From Pirellulaceae bacterium (GTDB lineage Bacteria > Planctomycetota > Planctomycetia > Pirellulales > Pirellulaceae): 64,000 nucleotides of DNA. The notes beneath the pieces were generated by a model. The model was given only the letters and a program-made list of their open reading frames with translations. It was not told the DNA's origin and searched no databases. This document shows positions 1 to 9,058 of this stretch, piece by piece; position 1 is the first letter of the stretch; every line of letters begins with the position of its first letter. The stretch spans positions 110,022 to 174,021 of the forward strand of contig JAHDXO010000016.1 of assembly GCA_023382975.1 (NCBI GenBank), read 5' to 3'. The translations under genes were made by a program, and so were the position numbers.

Positions 1-3000
1 ACGGGCAATCGGGCGTCGGCAAATCGTCGCTTCTGGACGCCGGTCTGCTGCCGCGATTAGAACGGGACTTTGAAGTCCGTTATCTGCGACGCACCGAAAG
101 CGGGCTGCTCGATACGTTGCAACTGGCGTTCCTGCCGGAAGCATCGGGCCTTCCCATCGAAAACGCATGGCGCGTGAAAGAAGAGCAAACAGGCAAGCCG
201 CTGATTGTGATTTTGGATCAAGTCGAAGAACTCTACAGTCGCCCCATTGCGGCCTTGCCCAACGAGTTGGATGACCTGCTTAAAGCGATCCAGGCGACGT
301 TTGTGACATCCACGCAGCGCCCCCAAGGCAAATTGGTGCTCGGCTTCCGCAAGGAGTGGCTGGCCGAACTGGAAGCCCAGATGATCAAGTACGACCTCCC
401 TCGTACCAAGGTTTTCCTGGAGCGCCTAAACCGACGCGGCATCATTGAGGTGGTACTGGGACCGACAAGCTCCGAGCGGCTGCGCCAGCGATACGAATTG
501 ACCGTCGAAGAAGGGCTGGCAGAAGTCATCGCCGACGACCTGCTGGCGGATCGCGGTTCGGCGGTCTCGACGACATTGCAGATTCTGTTGTCCAAGATGT
601 GGACCAAGGCCACCGACGCCAACTACGAACAGCCGCGGTTCAGTCACGATCTGTACCACGATCTGCAACGCGAAGGCATTCTGCTGAGCGATTTTCTCGA
701 CCAGCAATTGCGGGCATTCGCAGACAGCATGCCCGAACCCGCCAAGTCGGGACTGCTATTGGACGTCCTGGCACAGCACACGACAAGTCTTGGCACGTCA
801 AATCAGTGTTCCAGGGACTCCTTGCAGAAAGAATACGCACACGTGTCCGACGTCCTGCCGAAGCTACTGCAACTGAGCCAGGATCTCTATCTGTTAACCG
901 AAGCCACGAGTACTCAAAAAGAGGCCACCAAGACGACCCGACTGGCCCACGACACGCTGGCACCACTGGTCCGCGAACGGTTCGACGTATCGGATAGGCC
1001 GGGGCAGCGAGCCCGCCGCATTCTCGACAACCGTTCGGTCGATTGGGATGGTGACCGGAGCGGGACTCCATTGGACGTTGCGGACCTGAAGGTAATCGAA
1101 GACGGTCGCAACGGAACGAGAAAATGGAACGTCTCCGAGGAACAACTGGTACAATCTAGCCAGGATAAACGCCACAAGTCGAAGCGGATCCGCACATGGG
1201 TAATTCGCGGTGGCGTTCTGGCGGTAACTGCGATTGTTGCCTTAGGATTCGTCGCATGGAGAAATGACCGCAAGGCCGCGGCCGAAGCGATCGAGCGCGC
1301 CAAGGTGGCAGATGACTTAGCGACCGAGCAGAGGAAACGCGCAGAAGATGCAGAGCGGTTTGCGAGCGAACAGGAGGAACTCAGAAAAAGAGAAACACAA
1401 GCAAAAAATGATGCGGAATATCAATTGCTCGTTAACCTGTTTCAACATGGACGCGCACTGTTACAGGCAGGACAGTATGAAGAAGCGGCACTTCGTTTCG
1501 GTCGTGCAGAGCAACTGGGAATAGAAGTCCCCAGCCGACCACTCTTGGTCAATCTCGGCTGGTGGGAGTACTATCGCACTGCTCCACTACCGATCAACTC
1601 GATCGATGTGAATGTCCACCACGCTAGCAGCCTCGCCATCCATCCGAATGGACGCTGGGCTGCGGTGTGCGGTGGACTGCCTGTTCATGTTGATTTTGGC
1701 ATGGTTGATCTCGTAACGGGAGAAGCCGTTCGAACATTTCGCGGCCACGAGGGCCGTGTTACGTCACTGGCAATGTATCCTGACGGGCAATGCGTCGTTT
1801 CCGGCAGCGAAGACGCAACAGTTTTGCTTTGGGACACCGTTTCGGGGGAACGACTTCGAGAGTTCAAGGGTAGCGAAGCGCCAATCAACTGCGTTGCCCT
1901 CGAAGTTGACCGGAAGGTGGTCGTCGCAGGCAACGACAAGGGCGGTGTCCTTATCTGGAACCTTGAAAATGGCGAGATCAGTAGCTCCACACAACGTGAC
2001 GCGAGAGGACTGGAGGATTACAAGGGGGCGATCAATACCCTACAGCTGTCGCCAATCGATTCTATAGTTGTGGCCGGTCATGGGGATGGGGCCATAAGCA
2101 TCAGAAGCATCCTGGATTTGCAGAAAGCTGAGTACCTTGATGCGCACACGTCCGCAGTACAGGGGCTGTCATTTAGTTCTGACGGCCAAAGGCTTGCATC
2201 CGCCGGCGAGGATGGACTAGTCAAGTTGTGGGACGTCGCTTCTCGCCGCGCGACGCATACATTTCGCGAGCACAAGGGCAAGGCCTGGGCCGTTACGTTT
2301 CTTGACGACGGCCAATTGCTTTCTGGCGGTGATGATGGTTTGCGACTTTTGGACATCAAAGAAGGAACCACTAAAAAGAGGTTTGAGCGTCCTGGCGGCC
2401 CGATCGTTGCGCTGGGCGTGACGCATGGCGGCCAATTTGTGACTGCCCGCAAACGGGAAGCCGAAGGATGGAAGCTCAGCGATATGGTCGATGACATTTC
2501 TCGGGAAGCCAAGCTCCGGGGCCTTCAGGAACAGTTGCCTCTGTTGAAGCTAATGGACCGTATAGCGTCCGATCCGACTGTCTTATTGAAGGATGCAGAC
2601 GTGCGGAAGGAGCATCCTTTACTGGTCGCTGCAATAGAGGATCTGCGAGAGTCCCTGGGAGAGGAAGAGTTGGTGAAGCGACTTCGGTCAATGGTTAGAC
2701 AGATCGAAGAGCTTCAAAAGACCAGGACGGGGGTTCTTGATATTTGGAGTGCCATGCAGCAGGACATTCGCCCAATTGACGTCCGGTTGAGGGTGGCAAG
2801 GACGCACGCCGTCACGGACGATGGAAGTTTGCTTTATGTCGCTGACTACGATGGCAATGTAGTTTACATCCATGACACAACGTGTGACGCACGCCTGGGC
2901 GCGTTTGTCGGTCATCGCGGCGAAGTCAATAGCTTGGCGGTCTCGCCAGACGCACGTGTTGTGGCATCAGGAAGTGATGATGGAACAGTGCGACTTTGGG

Positions 3001-4796
3001 ACGCTCGCGCACGGAAAACACTGCATGTTCTCGACGCGAAGCAATCGGCAGTGGCGAGCGTAGCGTTTTCTCAAGATGGCAAATTGGTCGCCGCGGGATG
3101 TACGGATGGCGCAATGTTCGTATGGCGCGCCACGGACGGCAGTCAATTTTGGCATGATTCAGGCAGCGGTAAGTCAATCAGATCCGTAACTATGCTCCCG
3201 GATGGAACGGGCCTTCTGGCGGGCGAAGCTGGTGGCCGCGTTGTCTTTTGGAGACTTGATGGCGAAGGCGTAGCCCTAGAACTCGTGGGCCACGAGAAGA
3301 ATGTGAACTCAGTGGCGGTTTCGCCAGATGGCCGGCTGGCTGCCTCCGGTAGCTCAGACGGCTCGATCTTTATTTGGAAATTGCCAAGTGGGGAGAAGAT
3401 TCATGACCTTCCAAAGCGACAACGAATTGTTAGGGAAGTCGTGTTTTCGATGGATGGTCGGACATTGTTGTCGGCTGGTTACCCGGGGCTCGGTCGCGAA
3501 GTTATCGTCTGGGATACTCGCCAAGGTGTACCGCTTGCCGACTACAACATTTACGGCGCCGAGGTAGAGGGGATATCCGTCGCGAGGGATCAGTCCACGA
3601 TTGTTACCGAACGGTTCGGATCAGAGCGGTCTACGGTCTTGCTTTGGGATCTCGCGCGATTCAAGACTTACCACGGTCTTTCACCCACAGTATTGGGCTC
3701 GGAGGATCGCGAATCCGGATTGTCCTCGGCCGTTGATTGGTATGCATTTCGGGGCCGGCCGGACGTTGCTATCTCGTTTGCCGAAGAGGCGGGCAGCAAA
3801 AACGTCGAATTGCCGCCATCGGTCATGTTGGCGAATGCATACTGGCAGGTTGGTAATCTGCGAAAGGCTGAGGACGAGTTCGCGAGGTTGTCTGCTAAGC
3901 AAGTCTCCAATACCAACGTGCGACTGGCAACGTGGTCCGAATTCTTCTCGCGGCGGCGTGAGATCGACGAGGTGCGGGTACAACTCGTTGATGGAGAAAG
4001 TAAGCCGGAAGTCCTTGTGCGACTCGCGCGATTGCAATATGAGATGGGTGAACTGCATGAAGCCATTGGCAGCCTAACTCGTGCAATTGAACAGGGCCCG
4101 AATAATGCGAGAGCTTACGTTGGCCGTGCCGAGTGCTACGAGGCCAAGCATGATTTTGAGGAGGCATATTCGGATTTCGCAAAGGCAGCGGAGCTTGACA
4201 AGAGCATTGAGCCAACCTTCGCGAGTGGCTTCTGGTACGTTTTCCTTACGAAGGGACAGGAGTCATTCAAAAGAGAACACTACGCTGAGGCGGTTAAGTA
4301 CCTTTCGCTTGCTATTGAGCGACACTCGACGAGTTATGGCGCGCTCCACCTGCGAGGTTCGGCATACATCAGACTAGCGAAAGCAAGCGAGAACGACGTT
4401 GACACCGCGCTCGACTTTCTCGCCAAGTCGATTCGTGACAATGAGAAAATCGTCGAAATCAACCCGCAGGGTGGAGGAGTAAACGAAGACGGCTCGATGT
4501 GGCTTAACCCTTCGGCATTTGCTGCGGTTGCTTTCGCTCACTACAATTTGGCGTGTGCGTACGGCGTGAGATGCAGGCTGCACGCGAATGATGCTGCGGG
4601 TAGGGTGAGAAAAACCGCGGATATAGCTGCTTCGCTCGAGCACTTGAAGGCTGGGTTTCAATGTGATTTTGAGAAGATAGCTCCAGAGTATGCGGGAAGT
4701 CCGGCTTGGGAATTGGTTAAGTCGGATTCTGACTTAGACGAGGTGCGAGCAGATCCTGGTTTCGCAGAGATCAAGACGAAATATGGGCGAGAGTGA
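1..4796 (+). CDS. nSTAND NTPase-transmembrane-WD40-TPR protein, 5' end outside window
   Basis: The open frame enters from the left edge (first whole codon at 3), so the N-terminus is missing. Residues are counted from that codon. The visible part begins in a Walker A loop (GQSGVGKSS) and has a Walker B-like strand PLIVILDQVEE at about 66-76, typical of nSTAND1 NTPases. A transmembrane helix lies at about 396-419, followed by an Ala/Glu/Arg-rich coiled coil to about 475. Two blocks of WD40 repeats follow (roughly 530-815 and 930-1210), with repeated GH...SGSxDxTVxLWD patterns. Tetratricopeptide-like helices fill about 1230-1560. The NTPase part closely resembles the protein at 9059-13759, so a CHAT effector domain may lie upstream of the window; this is inference. 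STAND proteins usually act as ligand-triggered oligomeric switches, with the propeller or TPR part as sensor. Third codon positions in the WD40/TPR part look less G+C-rich than in neighbouring genes. Confidence 0.85.
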   Translation, partial: GQSGVGKSSLLDAGLLPRLERDFEVRYLRRTESGLLDTLQLAFLPEASGLPIENAWRVKEEQTGKPLIVILDQVEELYSRPIAALPNELDDLLKAIQATFVTSTQRPQGKLVLGFRKEWLAELEAQMIKYDLPRTKVFLERLNRRGIIEVVLGPTSSERLRQRYELTVEEGLAEVIADDLLADRGSAVSTTLQILLSKMWTKATDANYEQPRFSHDLYHDLQREGILLSDFLDQQLRAFADSMPEPAKSGLLLDVLAQHTTSLGTSNQCSRDSLQKEYAHVSDVLPKLLQLSQDLYLLTEATSTQKEATKTTRLAHDTLAPLVRERFDVSDRPGQRARRILDNRSVDWDGDRSGTPLDVADLKVIEDGRNGTRKWNVSEEQLVQSSQDKRHKSKRIRTWVIRGGVLAVTAIVALGFVAWRNDRKAAAEAIERAKVADDLATEQRKRAEDAERFASEQEELRKRETQAKNDAEYQLLVNLFQHGRALLQAGQYEEAALRFGRAEQLGIEVPSRPLLVNLGWWEYYRTAPLPINSIDVNVHHASSLAIHPNGRWAAVCGGLPVHVDFGMVDLVTGEAVRTFRGHEGRVTSLAMYPDGQCVVSGSEDATVLLWDTVSGERLREFKGSEAPINCVALEVDRKVVVAGNDKGGVLIWNLENGEISSSTQRDARGLEDYKGAINTLQLSPIDSIVVAGHGDGAISIRSILDLQKAEYLDAHTSAVQGLSFSSDGQRLASAGEDGLVKLWDVASRRATHTFREHKGKAWAVTFLDDGQLLSGGDDGLRLLDIKEGTTKKRFERPGGPIVALGVTHGGQFVTARKREAEGWKLSDMVDDISREAKLRGLQEQLPLLKLMDRIASDPTVLLKDADVRKEHPLLVAAIEDLRESLGEEELVKRLRSMVRQIEELQKTRTGVLDIWSAMQQDIRPIDVRLRVARTHAVTDDGSLLYVADYDGNVVYIHDTTCDARLGAFVGHRGEVNSLAVSPDARVVASGSDDGTVRLWDARARKTLHVLDAKQSAVASVAFSQDGKLVAAGCTDGAMFVWRATDGSQFWHDSGSGKSIRSVTMLPDGTGLLAGEAGGRVVFWRLDGEGVALELVGHEKNVNSVAVSPDGRLAASGSSDGSIFIWKLPSGEKIHDLPKRQRIVREVVFSMDGRTLLSAGYPGLGREVIVWDTRQGVPLADYNIYGAEVEGISVARDQSTIVTERFGSERSTVLLWDLARFKTYHGLSPTVLGSEDRESGLSSAVDWYAFRGRPDVAISFAEEAGSKNVELPPSVMLANAYWQVGNLRKAEDEFARLSAKQVSNTNVRLATWSEFFSRRREIDEVRVQLVDGESKPEVLVRLARLQYEMGELHEAIGSLTRAIEQGPNNARAYVGRAECYEAKHDFEEAYSDFAKAAELDKSIEPTFASGFWYVFLTKGQESFKREHYAEAVKYLSLAIERHSTSYGALHLRGSAYIRLAKASENDVDTALDFLAKSIRDNEKIVEINPQGGGVNEDGSMWLNPSAFAAVAFAHYNLACAYGVRCRLHANDAAGRVRKTADIAASLEHLKAGFQCDFEKIAPEYAGSPAWELVKSDSDLDEVRADPGFAEIKTKYGRE

Positions 4797-5105
4797 ATGA
4801 ATTGGTGCGTTTGGTCGCGGAGCCGAGCACTTTAAGAAAGAACATAGTCACCGAGGAAAGCTCAGGAACGATCAAACCGCTCGGGCACGCCAAATGCCTC
4901 AAGCGGCAGGAACGGCCGTCGAAGGAATTCGGCGGCCCCTGCGATGTCAGCACCTGGGACCATGTCAACGAGGCCGAAAAGCAACAACTCCGTCAGCCGC
5001 CGTAGTCATAGACAGGCGGCGAGTCTCCCCTGATTTCCCGACGTGTATACTGGGAGCAGCATGGGCGAACCCCGCGACTCGCTGGCTCGCGAACGGGAGT
5101 AGCAA
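4797..5105. other. Intergenic spacer without recognised gene
   Basis: This 309-bp gap separates the nSTAND-WD40 gene from the TPR-CHAT gene. Short open frames are present, but none has recognisable domains or a good ribosome-binding site. No clear terminator hairpin was seen. A GGGAG sequence near 5094 is the ribosome-binding site of the next gene. Confidence 0.5.
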
Positions 5106-8100
5106 ATGGTTGATCGTATTTACGAGCAGTTTGACGATTTGAATCGCCGAGTTGCCGAGTTGTACGCGCAGCAACAGTTCGAGCGAGCAATACCAGTTGC
5201 CGAACGATCGCGCGCCGTCGCCGAGCAACACTGGGGCAAACAGCATCCAAATTACGCCACTAGCCTTTGCAACCTGGCAGAATTGCACCACGAATTGGGA
5301 CGGTATGCCGAGGCCGAGCCGCTGTACCTGGAAGCGATCGAGATTCGCAGACGGACGCTCGGGGAACTCGATCCGTATCTGGCTTACACGCTGAACTGCC
5401 TGGCCGAGTTGTATCGCTTGACGGGACGGTACGCGGAAGCGGAATCGCGGCAACGGGAGGCGTTGGAGATTCGCCGCACGGCGCTCGGGGAGGACCATCC
5501 GCAGTTTGCCGAAAGCGTGAACAACCTGGCGGCGCTGTATCGGGCGATGGGGCGGTTGGCTGAGGCCGAATTGTTGTACAAGCAGGCGATCGCGATTCGC
5601 CGGGCCGCGCTGGGTGAGTCGCATCCGGATTTGGCCACCAGCTTGAACAACCTGGCGTTGCTGTACGATTCGCTCGGCCGGTACGCCGAAGCCGAGCCGG
5701 TATATTTGCAGGCCATTGAGATCTGGCGTGTGACGCTGGGTGAAGATCATTCGCATCATGCGGCCGGTCTGAATAACCTAGCCATGCTGTACGACTCGAT
5801 GGGATACTATGCCGACGCCGAGCGGCTGTATCAGCAGGCGTTGGAAATCTGGCGGAAGATTTTCGGCGAGCGACACCCGAACTACGGCAGCTGCCTGAAC
5901 AACCTGGCCGAACTGTACCGTGCCGTTGGGCAGTACGAACTGGCCGAGCCGCTCTACCTGCGAGAGAGCGAAATCTGCCGCGCGACACAGGGCGACCACA
6001 CGCCCAGCTTCGCCGTCAGTCTCAACAATCTGGCGGCCCTGTACCGCGCCATGGGAAAGCACGGCCAGGCCGAGCCGCTCTACCTGCAAGCTCTTGAAGT
6101 GCGGCGGGCCACGTTGGGCGAGGAGCATCCGGGTTTCGCCGAGAGCCTGAGCAACGTGGCCGTGTTCTATGAGTCGATCGGGCGTTACGACGAAGCCGAG
6201 CGTCTGCAAACTCGGGCGCTAGAGATCCGCCGGGTAAAACTTGGCGAAACACATCCATCGCTGGCCACCAGCCTGAACAACCTGGCGGCGTTGTACCGGG
6301 CCACCGGCCGCCACGCCGAAGCCGAACCGTACTACCAGCAGGCACTGGAAATCCGCCGCCAGACGCTCGGCGACTCGCATCCGTTTGTCGCGCAAAGCCT
6401 GAACAACCTGGCGGTGTTCTACGCGGCCACCGGCCGCCCGGAGAAAAGCCTGGAACTGATGCAGCAGGCCGCCGACGTCCATCGCCGTTTGATCGGGCAG
6501 GTCTTCGCCATCAGTTCCGAGAGGCGGCGGCTGGAGTATCTCAAGAACATCGAGGTGCAGTACCACGCCTTTCTCACGCTGGTGTGGAAGCACTTGCGGG
6601 AATCGCCGTCGGCCGTGGCTGCGGCGTTGGATTTAGTGCTCCGCCGGAAAGCAATCAGCGCCGAGGCGCTGGCCGCACAGCGGGACGCGGTCCTCGCAGG
6701 ACGCTACCCGCAGTGCCAATCCGACCTTCAAGAACTCGCGGCGTTGCGGCGGCGCATCGCAAACAAAACGGTGGCCGGGCCCGGCAAGGAAGATCTGCAA
6801 GCCCATCAGCAGTCGCTTCGGCAGTGGAACGAACAGCGGGAAGCACTCGAAACGAAACTCGCCACGGAAATCCCGGAGGTGCGGCTGCAACAGCATTTGC
6901 AGGACGTGAGCTGCCAATCGGTCGCTCGGAAGCTGCCGCCGGATGCAGCGCTCGTTGAAATCGTCCGCTTCAACGCCTTCGATTTTCACGCCGTTGCCGA
7001 GCGGCTGGACGAGTCGCACTGGCGGCCACCGCGGCAATGGCAGCCGGCCCGTTACCTGGCCTTCATCCTGCACGGAACCGGTCAGGAAGACGTGACATGC
7101 ATGCCCGACAACTGGGGACCGTGTCACGAGATCGTCGATCTGGGCGAAGCCGAACCTATCGATCGAATGATTGCCAGCTTCCGGAGTGAAGTCATCGATG
7201 TCCAGCGCGGCCTGAGTTTTGGCAATGCGCGGTTGCCGGATGCGACCGGCGACGTCGGCCGTGCGTTACGAGCTGTCGTGTTCGATCCCATCGCGTGCCA
7301 GCTAGGCGATAGCAGGCGATTGTTCCTGGCTCCAGACGGCGAGCTAAACCTGCTGCCGTTCGGAGTGCTACCGACTGACGATGACGATCGCCTGGTCGAC
7401 CACTACCAGATCAGTCACGTGACCACGGGACGAGACGTGCTGCGTTTCGGAAGAACGGCAATCGGCTTGCCAACGGAGCCCCTTGTCGTCGCCGATCCGG
7501 ATTATGACTTGTCCATCGATGACGGTGAGGACGTACAAAAATCCGGTGTTGATGTCCGGTCGATTGGTCGCCCGCCTCGAGACTTCCCTCGAGACGGCAC
7601 GACGTTCCGGCGTTTGCCGGCGACGGAAGCAGAGGGCCAACATGTCGCCGCATTGGTCGGAACTTCGCGATTGTGGCTTCGCGATGCAGCCTTGGATGCT
7701 AAGCTAAAAGCCGTTCGCTCACCGCGAATCCTGCACTTGGCTACACATGGGTTCTTCCTGGAGGATCGCGCCAACGACGACCATGAAACGCACGCCACAA
7801 CGGGCTTTCAGGGCCTTCAAACGGGGCCGGCTGGAACCTGGTCAATTGCCGGCGTAGAGAATCCGTTGGTTCGATCCGGCCTGGCGTTGGCGGGAATCAA
7901 TACATGGCTGGCGGATGGGCCCCTGCCCGCGGATGCCGAAGACGGAATCCTGACGGCCGAGGACGTCACGGGGATGGACCTACTGGACACTGAACTGGTC
8001 GTACTGTCCGCCTGCGAAACGGGCGTGGGCGAAGTGCGATCGGGTGAAGGCGTCTTCGGTCTCCGCCGCGCCTTCGTCTTGGCCGGGGCACGAAGATTGG

Positions 8101-8297
8101 TGATGAGTCTTTGGAAGGTGCCGGACAGCCAGACTCAGGAACTGATGGACGAGGTATACCGGCATCTGCGATCCGGTTTGCCTCCGGCCGAATCGCTCCA
8201 GCAGGCGCAACTGACTTTGCAGAAACGATACCCGGACCCCTACTACTGGGGCGCATTCATTTGTCAGGGGGATCCCGCAGCCATCGATCCGTTCTAG
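5106..8297 (+). CDS. TPR-repeat CHAT-domain (caspase-like) protein
   Basis: The protein is 1063 residues. Residues ~5-460 consist of about eleven 42-residue kinesin-light-chain-type TPRs, each with a SLNNLAxLYxxxGRYxEAE core and a LGExHP linker. A helical linker follows (~460-700). The C-terminal CHAT peptidase domain (~730-1063) has the expected dyad, His881 in the ATHGFF motif and Cys970 in LSACETG. CHAT proteins are caspase-fold cysteine proteases; TPR-CHAT proteins include the gRAMP/Craspase partner Csx29 and many uncharacterised signalling proteins. The ATG at 5106 follows GGGAG at suitable spacing. It lies in the same orientation between two nSTAND proteins and is followed after 73 bp by an NTF2-like gene, so it may belong to one conflict or stress-signalling cluster. 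The substrate is unknown. No RNA-guided effector is visible nearby. Confidence 0.88.
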   Translation: MVDRIYEQFDDLNRRVAELYAQQQFERAIPVAERSRAVAEQHWGKQHPNYATSLCNLAELHHELGRYAEAEPLYLEAIEIRRRTLGELDPYLAYTLNCLAELYRLTGRYAEAESRQREALEIRRTALGEDHPQFAESVNNLAALYRAMGRLAEAELLYKQAIAIRRAALGESHPDLATSLNNLALLYDSLGRYAEAEPVYLQAIEIWRVTLGEDHSHHAAGLNNLAMLYDSMGYYADAERLYQQALEIWRKIFGERHPNYGSCLNNLAELYRAVGQYELAEPLYLRESEICRATQGDHTPSFAVSLNNLAALYRAMGKHGQAEPLYLQALEVRRATLGEEHPGFAESLSNVAVFYESIGRYDEAERLQTRALEIRRVKLGETHPSLATSLNNLAALYRATGRHAEAEPYYQQALEIRRQTLGDSHPFVAQSLNNLAVFYAATGRPEKSLELMQQAADVHRRLIGQVFAISSERRRLEYLKNIEVQYHAFLTLVWKHLRESPSAVAAALDLVLRRKAISAEALAAQRDAVLAGRYPQCQSDLQELAALRRRIANKTVAGPGKEDLQAHQQSLRQWNEQREALETKLATEIPEVRLQQHLQDVSCQSVARKLPPDAALVEIVRFNAFDFHAVAERLDESHWRPPRQWQPARYLAFILHGTGQEDVTCMPDNWGPCHEIVDLGEAEPIDRMIASFRSEVIDVQRGLSFGNARLPDATGDVGRALRAVVFDPIACQLGDSRRLFLAPDGELNLLPFGVLPTDDDDRLVDHYQISHVTTGRDVLRFGRTAIGLPTEPLVVADPDYDLSIDDGEDVQKSGVDVRSIGRPPRDFPRDGTTFRRLPATEAEGQHVAALVGTSRLWLRDAALDAKLKAVRSPRILHLATHGFFLEDRANDDHETHATTGFQGLQTGPAGTWSIAGVENPLVRSGLALAGINTWLADGPLPADAEDGILTAEDVTGMDLLDTELVVLSACETGVGEVRSGEGVFGLRRAFVLAGARRLVMSLWKVPDSQTQELMDEVYRHLRSGLPPAESLQQAQLTLQKRYPDPYYWGAFICQGDPAAIDPF

Positions 8298-8370
8298 CAG
8301 GAGGACGCAAACGAACTGACCTACACACCACGTACAAGTCAAATCGGAAACGACTACAGCAGGAGATGCA

Positions 8371-8838
8371 ATGAACACCGCCAGCGAACTAATCGAGCAG
8401 TTACTTTCTTCCTACCAAGCCCTGGACCACGCCGCGATGGCGGCGTGCTATCACGACGAGGCGGTGTTCTCGGATATCGCCTTTCGACTCGACGGCAAGC
8501 GGCGAATCCATGCGATGTGGCATATGATCTGCGAGAAGGGGATCGATGTCCATGTGGAAAGCGTGGAGACGGATGGAGACGTCGTACGGGCGCGGCTTGT
8601 GGACACCTATGTGTTCTCCGACACGGGACGCACGGTCGTCAACAAGATCGAGTCCGCCTTCGAATTCCGTGACGGGCTGATCGCAACGCATCGCGATGCG
8701 TGCGACGCCCTGGATTGGGCACGGCAGGCGTTCGGAGGATGGAAAGGGGAAATTGCCGGTCGCATCGGCTTGATCCGCCGAAGGGCTGCGAGAAAGAAGA
8801 TGCGAAGCTTCATCGCGTCGCATCCCGAGTACGCCTGA
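8371..8838 (+). CDS. NTF2-like / SnoaL-type small protein
   Basis: The 155-residue product has the usual layout of the nuclear transport factor 2-like superfamily. An N-terminal helix (ELIEQLLSSYQALDHAAMAACYHDEAVFSD) is followed by alternating strands with an EFRDGLIATHRD-type segment (~96-107). The C-terminal tail is basic (RRRAARKKMRSF). The fold serves as an enzyme, a binding pocket or a dimerisation unit, so a specific reaction cannot be assigned. An AGGAG site lies just before the ATG. It stands 73 bp downstream of the TPR-CHAT gene and upstream of the CHAT-nSTAND gene, suggesting co-transcription but not proving a joint role. Confidence 0.72.
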   Translation: MNTASELIEQLLSSYQALDHAAMAACYHDEAVFSDIAFRLDGKRRIHAMWHMICEKGIDVHVESVETDGDVVRARLVDTYVFSDTGRTVVNKIESAFEFRDGLIATHRDACDALDWARQAFGGWKGEIAGRIGLIRRRAARKKMRSFIASHPEYA

Positions 8839-9058
8839 CATGGACCGCTTTCGGGGCATTGGCCAAGACGGCGCACACCATCGGCGGTTTCACGACCTGT
8901 GCTACCAAGTCACTGAACTATACGAACAGGATAAGTTCAGAACTTCGAGCGGGCGATTCCGCATGCCGACCAGGCATGGTCGCTCGCCGAAGGACACTGA
9001 GGATTGAAGCATCCGGATGCCAATCGCTGGGACGCACGCATTCGCAGAGAAAAGCAAT

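Noticed and set aside
5220..6480. Possible CRISPR-like regular array
   Set aside because: The 126-nt periodicity is explained by in-frame TPR units; there are no short identical repeats with unique spacers.
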